Shown here in pieces: positions 1-6,766 of a stretch of DNA of 64,000 nucleotides. The stretch is taken from the NCBI RefSeq assembly GCF_012027725.1, contig NZ_SJOU01000009.1, positions 1-64,000 of the forward strand, written 5' to 3'. The position numbers and the translations under genes were made by a program. Positions within the stretch are counted from its first letter, which is position 1; the number at the start of each line of letters is the position of its first letter. The stretch is from Olsenella sp. SW781. Its GTDB lineage: Bacteria > Actinomycetota > Coriobacteriia > Coriobacteriales > Atopobiaceae. The notes under the pieces are model-generated. The model saw nothing but the letters and a program-made list of their open reading frames with translations, had not been told where the DNA came from and did not search any database.

Positions 1-32
1 ACGCCTGTCCCCTGCGCACGGCCGCGGCGCGA

Positions 33-59
33 GCCAAATAAACCTGACGCCAGTGGCAT
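33..59 (+). repeat. Half-copy of the 27302-27366 palindrome
   Basis: These 27 bases are identical to 27342-27368, the right arm of a 29-bp-arm palindrome. The left arm is not present here or lies in altered form before base 33. The copy overlaps the purA promoter region, ending at the -10 box. Confidence 0.8.
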
Positions 60-64
60 ATAAT
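59..64 (+). promoter_or_regulatory. Probable -10 box of purA
   Basis: A perfect TATAAT lies 38 bases before the purA start codon. No good -35 hexamer is seen at the usual 16-18 base distance, where the repeat half-copy lies, so the upstream promoter part is uncertain. Confidence 0.5.
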
Positions 65-101
65 GTAGATTCGTATGTGAATCGCGACGAGAGGGACACT
101 C

Positions 102-1382
102 ATGTCGGCATCAGTGCTCGTGGGAACTCAGTGGGGCGACGAGGGCAAGGGCAAGGTCACCGATCTCATCTCCGGCGACTTTGACGTGGTCTGCCGCTAC
201 GCCGGCGGCGCCAACGCCGGTCACACCGTCATCGCAAACGGAAAGAAGCTGGCCCTGCACCAGGTTCCCTCCGGCGTCATGTACGAGGGCACCTACCCCG
301 TGATCGGCAACGGCTGCATCGTCGACCCCGAGATTCTCCTCTCCGAGATTGACATGCTCGCCGAGCAGGGCATCTCCGCCGAGCGCCTCAAGATCTCCGG
401 CAACGCGCACATCGTCATGCCCTATCACAAGGACCTCGACGGCGCGCACGAGAAGAAGCTCGGCAAGAACCTCATCGGCACCACCAAGCGCGGCGTCGGT
501 CCCTGCTACATGGACAAGATGAACCGCACCGGCCTGCGCATCCAGGACATGCTGGACGAGAAGATCTTCCGCGAGAAGCTCGAGAGCGCGCTCGCCTACA
601 CCAACCCCATCCTCGAGAAGGTCTACGAGCTGCCCACCTACACCGTCGAGCAGATCTGCGAGACCTACCTCCCCTACGCCGAGCGCATCCGCCCCTACAT
701 CGTGGAGAGCAGCCTCTTCCTCAACGAGCAGCTGGAGGGCGGCAAGAACATCCTCTTCGAGGGAGCCCAGGCCACGATGCTGGACATCGACCACGGCACC
801 TACCCCTTCGTCACCAGCTCCAACTGCACCGCCGGCGGCGCCGTCACCGGCTCGGGCGTCGGCCCCACCAACATCGACCGCGTCCTCGGCGTGGCCAAGG
901 CCTATCTCACGCGCGTGGGCTCGGGCCCGTTCCCCACGGAGCTCTTCGACGAGATCGGCGACAAGCTCGGCGAGGTCGGCCACGAGTACGGCGTGACCAC
1001 CGGGCGCAAGCGTCGCTGCGGCTGGTATGACGCCGTCGTGGTCAACTACGCCGCCCGCGTCAACGGCCTCACGGACCTCGCCATCACCAAGCTCGACGTC
1101 CTCGGCTGCCTCGACGAGATCAAGGTCTGCGTGGCCTACGAGTGCGATGGCGTGGAGTACCACACCGTGCCCGAGCACCAGAGCGTCTTCTACCACGCCA
1201 AGCCGGTCTACGAGACCCTGCCCGGCTGGAAGTGCGACATCTCCGGCATCCGCAACTTCTACCAGCTCCCGCGCGAGGCCAAGGACTACATCGACTTCCT
1301 CGAGCAGCTTGCCGGCGTCCGCGTCTCCATCATCACGGTGGGCCCGGACCGCGAGCAGACCATCGACCGCTACTGGCACTAG
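102..1382 (+). CDS. purA: Adenylosuccinate synthetase
   Basis: PurA joins IMP and aspartate using GTP to make adenylosuccinate, the first committed step from IMP to AMP, in the cytoplasm. The 426-residue product has the family's usual full length. The N-terminal GTP-binding loop WGDEGKGK lies at residues 11-18, and the IMP/GTP-site segments GTTKRGVGP and GVTTGRKRRCGWYD are intact. The ATG at 102 follows a purine-rich ribosome site (GAGAGGGA, 89-96). A DegV-like gene starts 18 bases downstream and purD follows, so the three may be co-transcribed. Identification is secure from whole-length family resemblance. Confidence 0.98.
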   Translation: MSASVLVGTQWGDEGKGKVTDLISGDFDVVCRYAGGANAGHTVIANGKKLALHQVPSGVMYEGTYPVIGNGCIVDPEILLSEIDMLAEQGISAERLKISGNAHIVMPYHKDLDGAHEKKLGKNLIGTTKRGVGPCYMDKMNRTGLRIQDMLDEKIFREKLESALAYTNPILEKVYELPTYTVEQICETYLPYAERIRPYIVESSLFLNEQLEGGKNILFEGAQATMLDIDHGTYPFVTSSNCTAGGAVTGSGVGPTNIDRVLGVAKAYLTRVGSGPFPTELFDEIGDKLGEVGHEYGVTTGRKRRCGWYDAVVVNYAARVNGLTDLAITKLDVLGCLDEIKVCVAYECDGVEYHTVPEHQSVFYHAKPVYETLPGWKCDISGIRNFYQLPREAKDYIDFLEQLAGVRVSIITVGPDREQTIDRYWH

Positions 1383-1400
1383 CGTTACGGCACAAGCGAC

Positions 1401-2276
1401 GTGTCCGAGAAGAACTTCGCCATCGTCTGTGATATCGGGTGTGACCTCCCCGCGCACTATCTCGAGCGCATCGGGGCCGTCATCATGGACAGCTGTGCCG
1501 AGATGCCCGATGACGAGGAGCTGACGGCGCGCTACGCCAACGCGTACCGCGCGCTTGCAAAGAGCGGCGTGACGCAGATCGCCGCCGTCCACTCCTCGTC
1601 GGCCTTCTCCTCGGAGGTCGTCTGCGCCTGCAGGGCCGCCGCGTCGTGCGTGGACGTCGCCGAGGTGCGCGTCATCGAGTCGGCCGCGGCCAGCGCCGCG
1701 ACGGGCATGGTGGTCTTCAGGCTCGCGTGCTTCCGCGAGGACGGGGCCTCCTTCGAGGAGGCGACCACTGCGGCGCGAGAGCTCGCCGAGCAGGTCCGAC
1801 TGCTCGTGATCCCCTCTCGTGCGCCGCGCTTTCCGGAGCGCCGCGCCCACCGCAGGGGAGGCGCGCTCATCAGGCGGGCCACCTCCTCCATCAGGGTCCG
1901 CCTTTCCGGAGAGCGTGCTCTCTACCTGCTCTCGCGCGGCGATCTCACCCAGCTCGCCCGCTCGGCGGACCTCTCCGACCTCACCGGTCGCCTCGCGCAC
2001 GCCATGAGCGCGGTGGCCACCGCCGAGGGGCCGCTCGTCTACGCGTGCGTGGAGGCGGGAGACGAGCGTGCCCTGCGCGCGCTCATGAAGCCGCTCGACA
2101 CCAACGAGTTCGACTCCGAGTGCCTGGGCACGCTCCTCATGACGGAGGGCGTGGAACACGTCGTAGGCCGCGGCTCGGTGGGCGTCGCCTTTGCTCCCGC
2201 CGCTCACTACTGGCGTGACCCCAGGGACAACTCATCTGCAGGAGACGGCCTGGAGCAGCCGGAGCGCCACCCGTAA
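1401..2276 (+). CDS. DegV-family-like protein (fatty-acid binding fold)
   Basis: A 291-residue protein resembling the DegV family, whose members bind a fatty acid and some of which act as the FakB subunit of fatty acid kinase. The N-terminus has DIGCDLP where the family typically has DSTxDLP, and the C-terminus ends with GRGSVGVAF, like the family's closing G-P-G-x-G motif. The sequence is divergent and the middle section (about residues 130-170) is unusually Arg-rich. I chose the GTG at 1401, 18 bases after purA, although its ribosome site is weak; translational coupling to purA would explain that. The next ATG is at 1486 and would remove the conserved start. Link to purine synthesis is positional only. 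Confidence 0.6.
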   Translation: MSEKNFAIVCDIGCDLPAHYLERIGAVIMDSCAEMPDDEELTARYANAYRALAKSGVTQIAAVHSSSAFSSEVVCACRAAASCVDVAEVRVIESAAASAATGMVVFRLACFREDGASFEEATTAARELAEQVRLLVIPSRAPRFPERRAHRRGGALIRRATSSIRVRLSGERALYLLSRGDLTQLARSADLSDLTGRLAHAMSAVATAEGPLVYACVEAGDERALRALMKPLDTNEFDSECLGTLLMTEGVEHVVGRGSVGVAFAPAAHYWRDPRDNSSAGDGLEQPERHP

Positions 2277-2323
2277 GGCATCCGGCGGCCGTCAGGGAAC
2301 TGCCCGAAAAAGGAGGCATCCTC

Positions 2324-3610
2324 ATGAACAGCCAGAAGATCGACATCCTGCTTCTTGGGTCCGGCGGCCGCGAGCACGCACTTCTCGCCAAGCTCGCCGA
2401 GTCGCCGCGTGCGGGCAAGCTCTACGTTGCCCCCGGCAACGGCGGCATGAACGCCATGGCAACCCCCGTCGAGGACCTGGACATCAACTCTCCCGTCGAC
2501 GTTGCCCAGTGGGCCAGCCAGCGAGGAATCGGCCTCGTGGTCATCGGTCCCGAGGCGCCGCTCGTGGCGGGCGTTGCCGACGCCGTGCGCTCCGCCGGCA
2601 TCCCGTGTTTTGGCCCCAACGGCGCCGCGGCCCAGATGGAGGGCTCCAAGAAGTTTGCCAAGCAGGTCATGGCCCGCGCCGGGGTCCCCACCGCTGCCTA
2701 TCGCAGCTTCACCGACGAGGAGACGGCCGCCGCGTACGTGCGTCAGGTCGGGGGCCCCGTGGTGGTGAAGGCGGACGGCCTCGCCGCAGGCAAGGGCGTG
2801 ATCGTGGCCAAGACCACCGAGGAGGCGCTCGAGGGCGTGCACGAGTGCTTCTCGGGCGCGTTCGGCGACGCCGGAGCCACCGTCGTTGTTGAGGAGACCC
2901 TCGAGGGGCCGGAGTGCTCGCTGCTGGCGCTCACGGACGGTACGACCGTGGTGCCGCTCGCCACCTCGCAGGACCACAAGCGCGCCCTCGACGGGGACAA
3001 GGGCCCCAACACCGGCGGCATGGGCGTCTACTCGCCCGTTCCCGAGCACCTCGTCTCCGCCGACGAGCTGGCCACGATGGTCGAGATAGAGAAGAAGGTC
3101 GTGGCCGAGCTCGCACGCGAGGGCATCACCTACTCCGGCTGCCTCTACGGCGGCTTCATGCTCACTGAGGACGGCCCCAAGGTCCTGGAGTTCAATGCAC
3201 GCTTCGGCGACCCCGAGACGCAGGTCGTGCTGCCGCGTATGAAGGCTGACCTCGTGAGCGTCTTTTTGGCCTGCGACAGCGGCGACCTGACCGAGGACAT
3301 GGTCTCCTGGGACGACGACTGGGCCGTCTCGGTGGTCCTCACCTCTGCCGGCTATCCCGGCAGCTATGAGAAGGGCAAGGTCATCACCGGCATCGAGAAG
3401 GCCGAGGAGATGGAGGGCGTCACCGTCTACCACGCCGGCACCGCCGAGAAAGACGGGCAGATCGTCACCTCCGGCGGCCGCGTCCTCGACGTCACGGCCG
3501 TGGCCCCCACCTTTGAGGAGGCCCGCGCCAAGGCCTATGCCGCCTGCGACCTCATCGACTTCGAGGGCAAGACCTTCCGCACCGACATCGGACTGCGCGC
3601 CATCAAGTAA
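2324..3610 (+). CDS. purD: Phosphoribosylamine-glycine ligase (GAR synthetase)
   Basis: PurD ligates glycine to phosphoribosylamine with ATP, the second step of de novo purine synthesis. The 428-residue product is full length. It opens with the family's LLLGSGGREHAL, carries the ATP-grasp segment (VVKADGLAAGKGV at about 146-158), GGMGVYSP, and FNARFGDPETQVVLPR near the metal site. The start ATG follows AGGAGG at 2311. It is followed immediately by a strong intrinsic terminator, so it ends this purine transcription unit. Confidence 0.98.
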   Translation: MNSQKIDILLLGSGGREHALLAKLAESPRAGKLYVAPGNGGMNAMATPVEDLDINSPVDVAQWASQRGIGLVVIGPEAPLVAGVADAVRSAGIPCFGPNGAAAQMEGSKKFAKQVMARAGVPTAAYRSFTDEETAAAYVRQVGGPVVVKADGLAAGKGVIVAKTTEEALEGVHECFSGAFGDAGATVVVEETLEGPECSLLALTDGTTVVPLATSQDHKRALDGDKGPNTGGMGVYSPVPEHLVSADELATMVEIEKKVVAELAREGITYSGCLYGGFMLTEDGPKVLEFNARFGDPETQVVLPRMKADLVSVFLACDSGDLTEDMVSWDDDWAVSVVLTSAGYPGSYEKGKVITGIEKAEEMEGVTVYHAGTAEKDGQIVTSGGRVLDVTAVAPTFEEARAKAYAACDLIDFEGKTFRTDIGLRAIK

Positions 3611-3614
3611 AAGC

Positions 3615-3660
3615 GACGCGGGGACGGAGGAGCTGTCACGCCTTCGTCCCCGCGTCTTTT
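3615..3660 (+). terminator. Intrinsic terminator after purD
   Basis: A perfect 12-bp stem (GACGCGGGGACG, 3615-3626, with its complement 3645-3656) is followed by TTTT. It starts four bases after the purD stop. Confidence 0.9.
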
Positions 3661-3665
3661 CTCGG

Positions 3666-3741
3666 CTTTGCTAATCTTGCTAATCTTTGCTAATCTTGCT
3701 AATCTTTGCTAATCTTGCTAACCTTTGCTAATCTTGCTAAC
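3666..3741 (+). repeat. Tandem repeat, four 19-bp units
   Basis: Four head-to-tail copies of a 19-bp unit, itself two near-identical halves (CTTTGCTAAT + CTTGCTAAT). Units 3 and 4 carry a T-to-C change in the last base; a decayed fifth half follows to about 3750. The AT-rich array lies between the purD terminator and the ATPase gene, so copy number changes would fall in the latter's 5' region. Confidence 0.9.
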
Positions 3742-3781
3742 CTTTGTCACCTTGTTGAGGTGGCGGATGCAGGGGGAAGAA

Positions 3782-4876
3782 ATGCCGAGAAGAACAAACC
3801 CATTCAAGCCGACGGCTGGTATGAACCCGCCTGAGCTCATCGGCAGGGACATGATTCTCGATGACTTTTCCGAGGCACTTGCGAATGGGGTGGGCGCCCC
3901 GGACCGCCTGATGCGCATCTCGGGAGTCCGCGGCGTCGGTAAGACCGTCCTTCTCAACGCCCTTGGGGACATTGCCCGAGCGAATGGCTTTGTAGTGGTC
4001 GATGTTGCTTCGAACGCAGGCTTCTGCGACAGGATTCTCCACGCGCTTACAGGACGAGGGGAGATAAGCTCTCTGACCATCTCTCCTTCGATTCTGGGGA
4101 TGGGCCTCGGGTCGGCAGAGCTTGCCCGTCCCGCGACGCAGCTCGGGGAGGCCATGCTCACAGCTTCGAAACGGTCCGGCCTTCTCGTTACGCTCGACGA
4201 GATTCAGGACGCCCCTATTGACGAACTCCGAGAGCTGGGGAACGAGATACAGTTGCTCATCCGCCAAGGAGCGAATGTGGCCTTTGCCTTTGCGGGGCTC
4301 CCCACCGCAGTTGATGGAGTGGTTGGTGTCGACACGCTCACGTTTCTTCAGAGGGCACGACATGTTGAGCTGACGAGACTCAACGATGCCGAGGTCGAGG
4401 AGTCGCTCGCGGAGACGATTCGGCTTGGCGGCTCATCGGCCGCTTCGGGGGTGCCTACGCTGCTTGCCGACGCGGCATCTGGATATCCCTTTATGGTCCA
4501 GCTCGTTGGGTATTACGCATGGCAGTCTGCCGCTAGGAGAAAATCCGATGAGATTGGTACCGAGGATGCCCGGAGGGGGATTTCTCTGGCGCGGAGAAAC
4601 TTCGACGGAATGGTGATAGAGCCTGCTCTGCGTCGACTTTCCCCAAGGCAGCTTGAGTATCTCGTTGCCATGGCAGAATGCGAAGGGGATGTCGTCTCCA
4701 GCGGTGAGGTGGCCGAGCGAATGGGTCTTGCCGCACGGGATGTGGGATCATATCGCCGCCGCCTGCTTGACGCCGCCCTCATCGAGCAGGTCGGCTATGG
4801 CAAGGCTGCGTTCTCTATACCCTACATGCGCGATTACCTGCGCGAACACAGAGATGAACTTATGAGCCTCGCCTGA
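3782..4876 (+). CDS. AAA-type ATPase with C-terminal winged helix
   Basis: A 364-residue ATPase of the ORC/STAND-like 'ATP-binding protein' group. The P-loop SGVRGVGKT is at residues 47-55 and the Walker B segment LLVTLDE ends at D139-E140. The last 80 residues resemble a winged-helix DNA-binding domain (LSPRQLEYLVAMAE, then VAERMGLAARDVGSYRRRLLDAALI). I chose the ATG at 3782 because GGGGGAAG lies at 3772-3779; in-frame starts upstream lie in the tandem repeat. GC content is lower than in neighbouring genes, suggesting acquisition. Relatives occur next to toxin-antitoxin genes; here an MNT/HEPN pair follows 112 bases on. Its actual substrate is unknown. Confidence 0.75.
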   Translation: MPRRTNPFKPTAGMNPPELIGRDMILDDFSEALANGVGAPDRLMRISGVRGVGKTVLLNALGDIARANGFVVVDVASNAGFCDRILHALTGRGEISSLTISPSILGMGLGSAELARPATQLGEAMLTASKRSGLLVTLDEIQDAPIDELRELGNEIQLLIRQGANVAFAFAGLPTAVDGVVGVDTLTFLQRARHVELTRLNDAEVEESLAETIRLGGSSAASGVPTLLADAASGYPFMVQLVGYYAWQSAARRKSDEIGTEDARRGISLARRNFDGMVIEPALRRLSPRQLEYLVAMAECEGDVVSSGEVAERMGLAARDVGSYRRRLLDAALIEQVGYGKAAFSIPYMRDYLREHRDELMSLA

Positions 4877-4988
4877 GGCGATCTCATCGTCGCCATTCAC
4901 GTTCTTCTCGTCTTTTGCGGCTCACACGAAGGGCGTGTACCATCGATGCAATGATCGGTCTTGATGAGCTGGTGGAGGTGGCGCGCCG

Positions 4989-5276
4989 GTGGTCCCCATC
5001 GAAGAGGTGTACGCGCAGATTGCCGATATGGCCGCTCGCCACGAGGCCGCTCGGGTGACGCTCTTCGGATCTCGCGCCAGGGGCACCGAACTGCCAAAGA
5101 GCGATATAGACATTGCGGTTGAGGGATGCTCCGACTTTGCCGGGCTTTGGGATGACCTGCAGGAAAACCTCTGGTCACTCCTCAGGGTCGACGTGGTGAA
5201 TCTCGACGACGAGGTGTCGGAGGAGCTTCGACGGGAGATAGCGCGCGACGGGAGGGTCCTATATGAGAAAGTTTGA
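4989..5276 (+). CDS. mntA: MntA-type minimal nucleotidyltransferase antitoxin
   Basis: A 95-residue minimal nucleotidyltransferase. The hallmark GS-x10-D-x-D is visible as G27-S28...D39-I40-D41. In MNT/HEPN (type VII) systems this protein adds AMP units to a tyrosine of the HEPN toxin and silences it. The GTG start is supported by GGAGGTGG at 4973-4980. Its 3' end overlaps the HEPN gene by 14 bases, the usual order and coupling for these pairs. Family assignment is firm; antitoxin activity is inferred from the partner. Confidence 0.88.
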   Translation: MVPIEEVYAQIADMAARHEAARVTLFGSRARGTELPKSDIDIAVEGCSDFAGLWDDLQENLWSLLRVDVVNLDDEVSEELRREIARDGRVLYEKV

Positions 5277-5703
5277 AAACTACGACGCCTCCCTCAAGGT
5301 GCTGAGGGAGGCCCCAAGTCAGGACTTGAGCAACGAATTCGTGCTCGGCGGGGTCATTGATAAGTTCTCGCTTCAGTTCGAGCTTGGGTGGAAGCTGCTC
5401 AAGGCGCTTCTTGCGTATGAGGGAAGCTCCGTGTCCGCAACTGGATCGCCGAGAGACATACTTAAGGAAGCGTTCCGGTATTACGACTTCATGGATGACG
5501 CGTTGTGGCTGAGCATGCTCAGGGATAGAAATAATACGGCGCACGTGTACGATGCCCGCGCCGCTCGCAGGCTTGCGGATACCGTCATCGGCGTGTACCT
5601 ACCGGAGTTCGAGCGCCTGCGCGACGGTCTTCTCGCCAGATATGGCGCAATGCTGATGGAACCGGATGCCGCTGCCGCGATGACCTCGCATGACGTAGAG
5701 TAA
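5263..5703 (+). CDS. hepT: HEPN toxin / nucleotidyltransferase substrate-binding protein (HI0074 type)
   Basis: A 146-residue HEPN-domain protein of the nucleotidyltransferase substrate-binding group. The RNase motif R-x4-H-x-Y is complete: R89, H94 and Y96 (RNNTAHVY). In characterised pairs the tyrosine next to this motif is the site modified by MntA. The helical lead-in (DKFSLQFELGWKLLKALL) is typical. The ATG overlaps mntA by 14 bases. With all catalytic residues present, both toxin and antitoxin look intact. The target RNA cannot be told from sequence. Confidence 0.88.
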   Translation: MRKFENYDASLKVLREAPSQDLSNEFVLGGVIDKFSLQFELGWKLLKALLAYEGSSVSATGSPRDILKEAFRYYDFMDDALWLSMLRDRNNTAHVYDARAARRLADTVIGVYLPEFERLRDGLLARYGAMLMEPDAAAAMTSHDVE

Positions 5704-5747
5704 GGAGGTCGGGCCACCCGGCCCCGTTACTTGCCGAGGAGGTTTTC

Positions 5748-6482
5748 ATGGCAGACATCGACGAGGCTGCAGCGCAGGAGGACGTCAGCTCCGCGCTTGA
5801 CGGCATCAAGGACTCCGTCGCCGCGTTCACGTATGACGGCGACCGTACACTTCAGGACCATCTCTCCGGCGCGCCTGAGGAGCGTGACCTCGTGCTCGGG
5901 GACGATGACCCGCGCGACGCGGGCCTTGCCGAGCGTCCCCTCACCGAGGACGTGGTGTGGACCGGCCGCATCTTCAACGTCGACCGTCTGCAGGTTCAGC
6001 TTCCCGACGGCCGCACCGCCATCCGAGACGTGGTGCGCCATCCCGGCGCCGTCGCCATCGTCGCGCTCACCGACGAGGGGCGCATCTGCCTCGTGCGCCA
6101 GTACCGCACCGCCCTCGGTCGCGTGACGGTGGAGATTCCCGCCGGCAAGCTCGACCCCGGCGAGGATCCGCTCGAGTGCGCGAGCCGCGAGCTTCTCGAG
6201 GAGACCGGCATGATCGCCGAGAAGATCGCCTACCTCACCACCATCGCCACCTCGGACGGCTTCACCGACGAGCTCATCCACATTTACATGGCGACGGGCC
6301 TCAGCTTCTCCAAGTCCAGCCCGGACGCTGACGAGTTCATCAACGTCGACCTTGTCGAGGTGGGCGAGCTCGTGGATGCCGTCCTCGACGGGCGGATCGA
6401 GGATGCCAAGACCGTCGTGGGCGCTCTGCTGTGCGATGCCATCTCCCGCCGCCTCGAGGACGCGGTTGTGGACGAGGAGTAG
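5748..6482 (+). CDS. NUDIX hydrolase, ADP-ribose pyrophosphatase-like
   Basis: A 244-residue NUDIX enzyme that probably hydrolyses ADP-ribose or a related nucleotide sugar. The Nudix box G-x5-E-x7-RE-x2-EE-x-G is exact: G133, E139, R147-E148, E151-E152, G154. The surrounding segments (AIVALTDEGRICLVRQYR; TVEIPAGKLDPGE) are those of the ADP-ribose pyrophosphatase branch. About 65 N-terminal residues are acidic and not part of the core fold, making it longer than the usual 180-200. The ATG follows GAGGAGG at 5737. A hairpin 34 bases past the stop probably ends its message. Confidence 0.88.
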   Translation: MADIDEAAAQEDVSSALDGIKDSVAAFTYDGDRTLQDHLSGAPEERDLVLGDDDPRDAGLAERPLTEDVVWTGRIFNVDRLQVQLPDGRTAIRDVVRHPGAVAIVALTDEGRICLVRQYRTALGRVTVEIPAGKLDPGEDPLECASRELLEETGMIAEKIAYLTTIATSDGFTDELIHIYMATGLSFSKSSPDADEFINVDLVEVGELVDAVLDGRIEDAKTVVGALLCDAISRRLEDAVVDEE

Positions 6483-6515
6483 CGTTCTGCGACATTGATG
6501 TATCACCCGCACGAG

Positions 6516-6547
6516 GAGGGGACGTGCTCTGCGGAGCGCGTCCCCTC
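6516..6547 (+). terminator. Hairpin after the NUDIX gene
   Basis: GAGGGGACG (6516-6524) pairs with CGTCCCCTC (6539-6547), with an inner GCTC/GAGC pair. No T-run follows directly, so termination strength is uncertain. Confidence 0.55.
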
Positions 6548-6572
6548 GTACATACGGCGACCCTTATAAAAT

Positions 6573-6706
6573 AAATTAGTAAATCAAAATTGCATCATTA
6601 CCACATGACGCAGCGTCGTTGTAAAGGGATTTCTTTACATCTATGGGTTGTCTAGCATGGACATACGTATGCAGACGTCTCACCTATATTGCTACTAAAT
6701 TAGTAA
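6573..6706 (+). promoter_or_regulatory. AT-rich control region of the fibro-slime surface protein
   Basis: This AT-rich stretch stands out from the GC-rich surroundings. AAATTAGTAA occurs twice (6573-6582, 6697-6706); the second lies in the palindrome TACTAAATTAGTA (6693-6705). Between them TGTAAAG and CTTTACA form an inverted repeat (6620-6626, 6633-6639). They look like operator sites ahead of the surface gene at 6767; no promoter hexamers can be fixed with confidence. Confidence 0.5.
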
Positions 6707-6766
6707 CAATTAAGGAAGGCGAAACGCGCAAGGCGGTTAGGCCGACGAGCTGAGAAAAGGAGCGTC

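Noticed and set aside
111-2207. A 698-codon reverse frame opposite purA and the DegV-like gene
   Set aside because: GC-rich codon bias in the forward genes keeps the opposite frame free of stops. The product is low-complexity and unlike any protein, and the forward genes are certain. The same holds for similar long opposite frames over purF, the EF-G-like gene and the flavodiiron gene.
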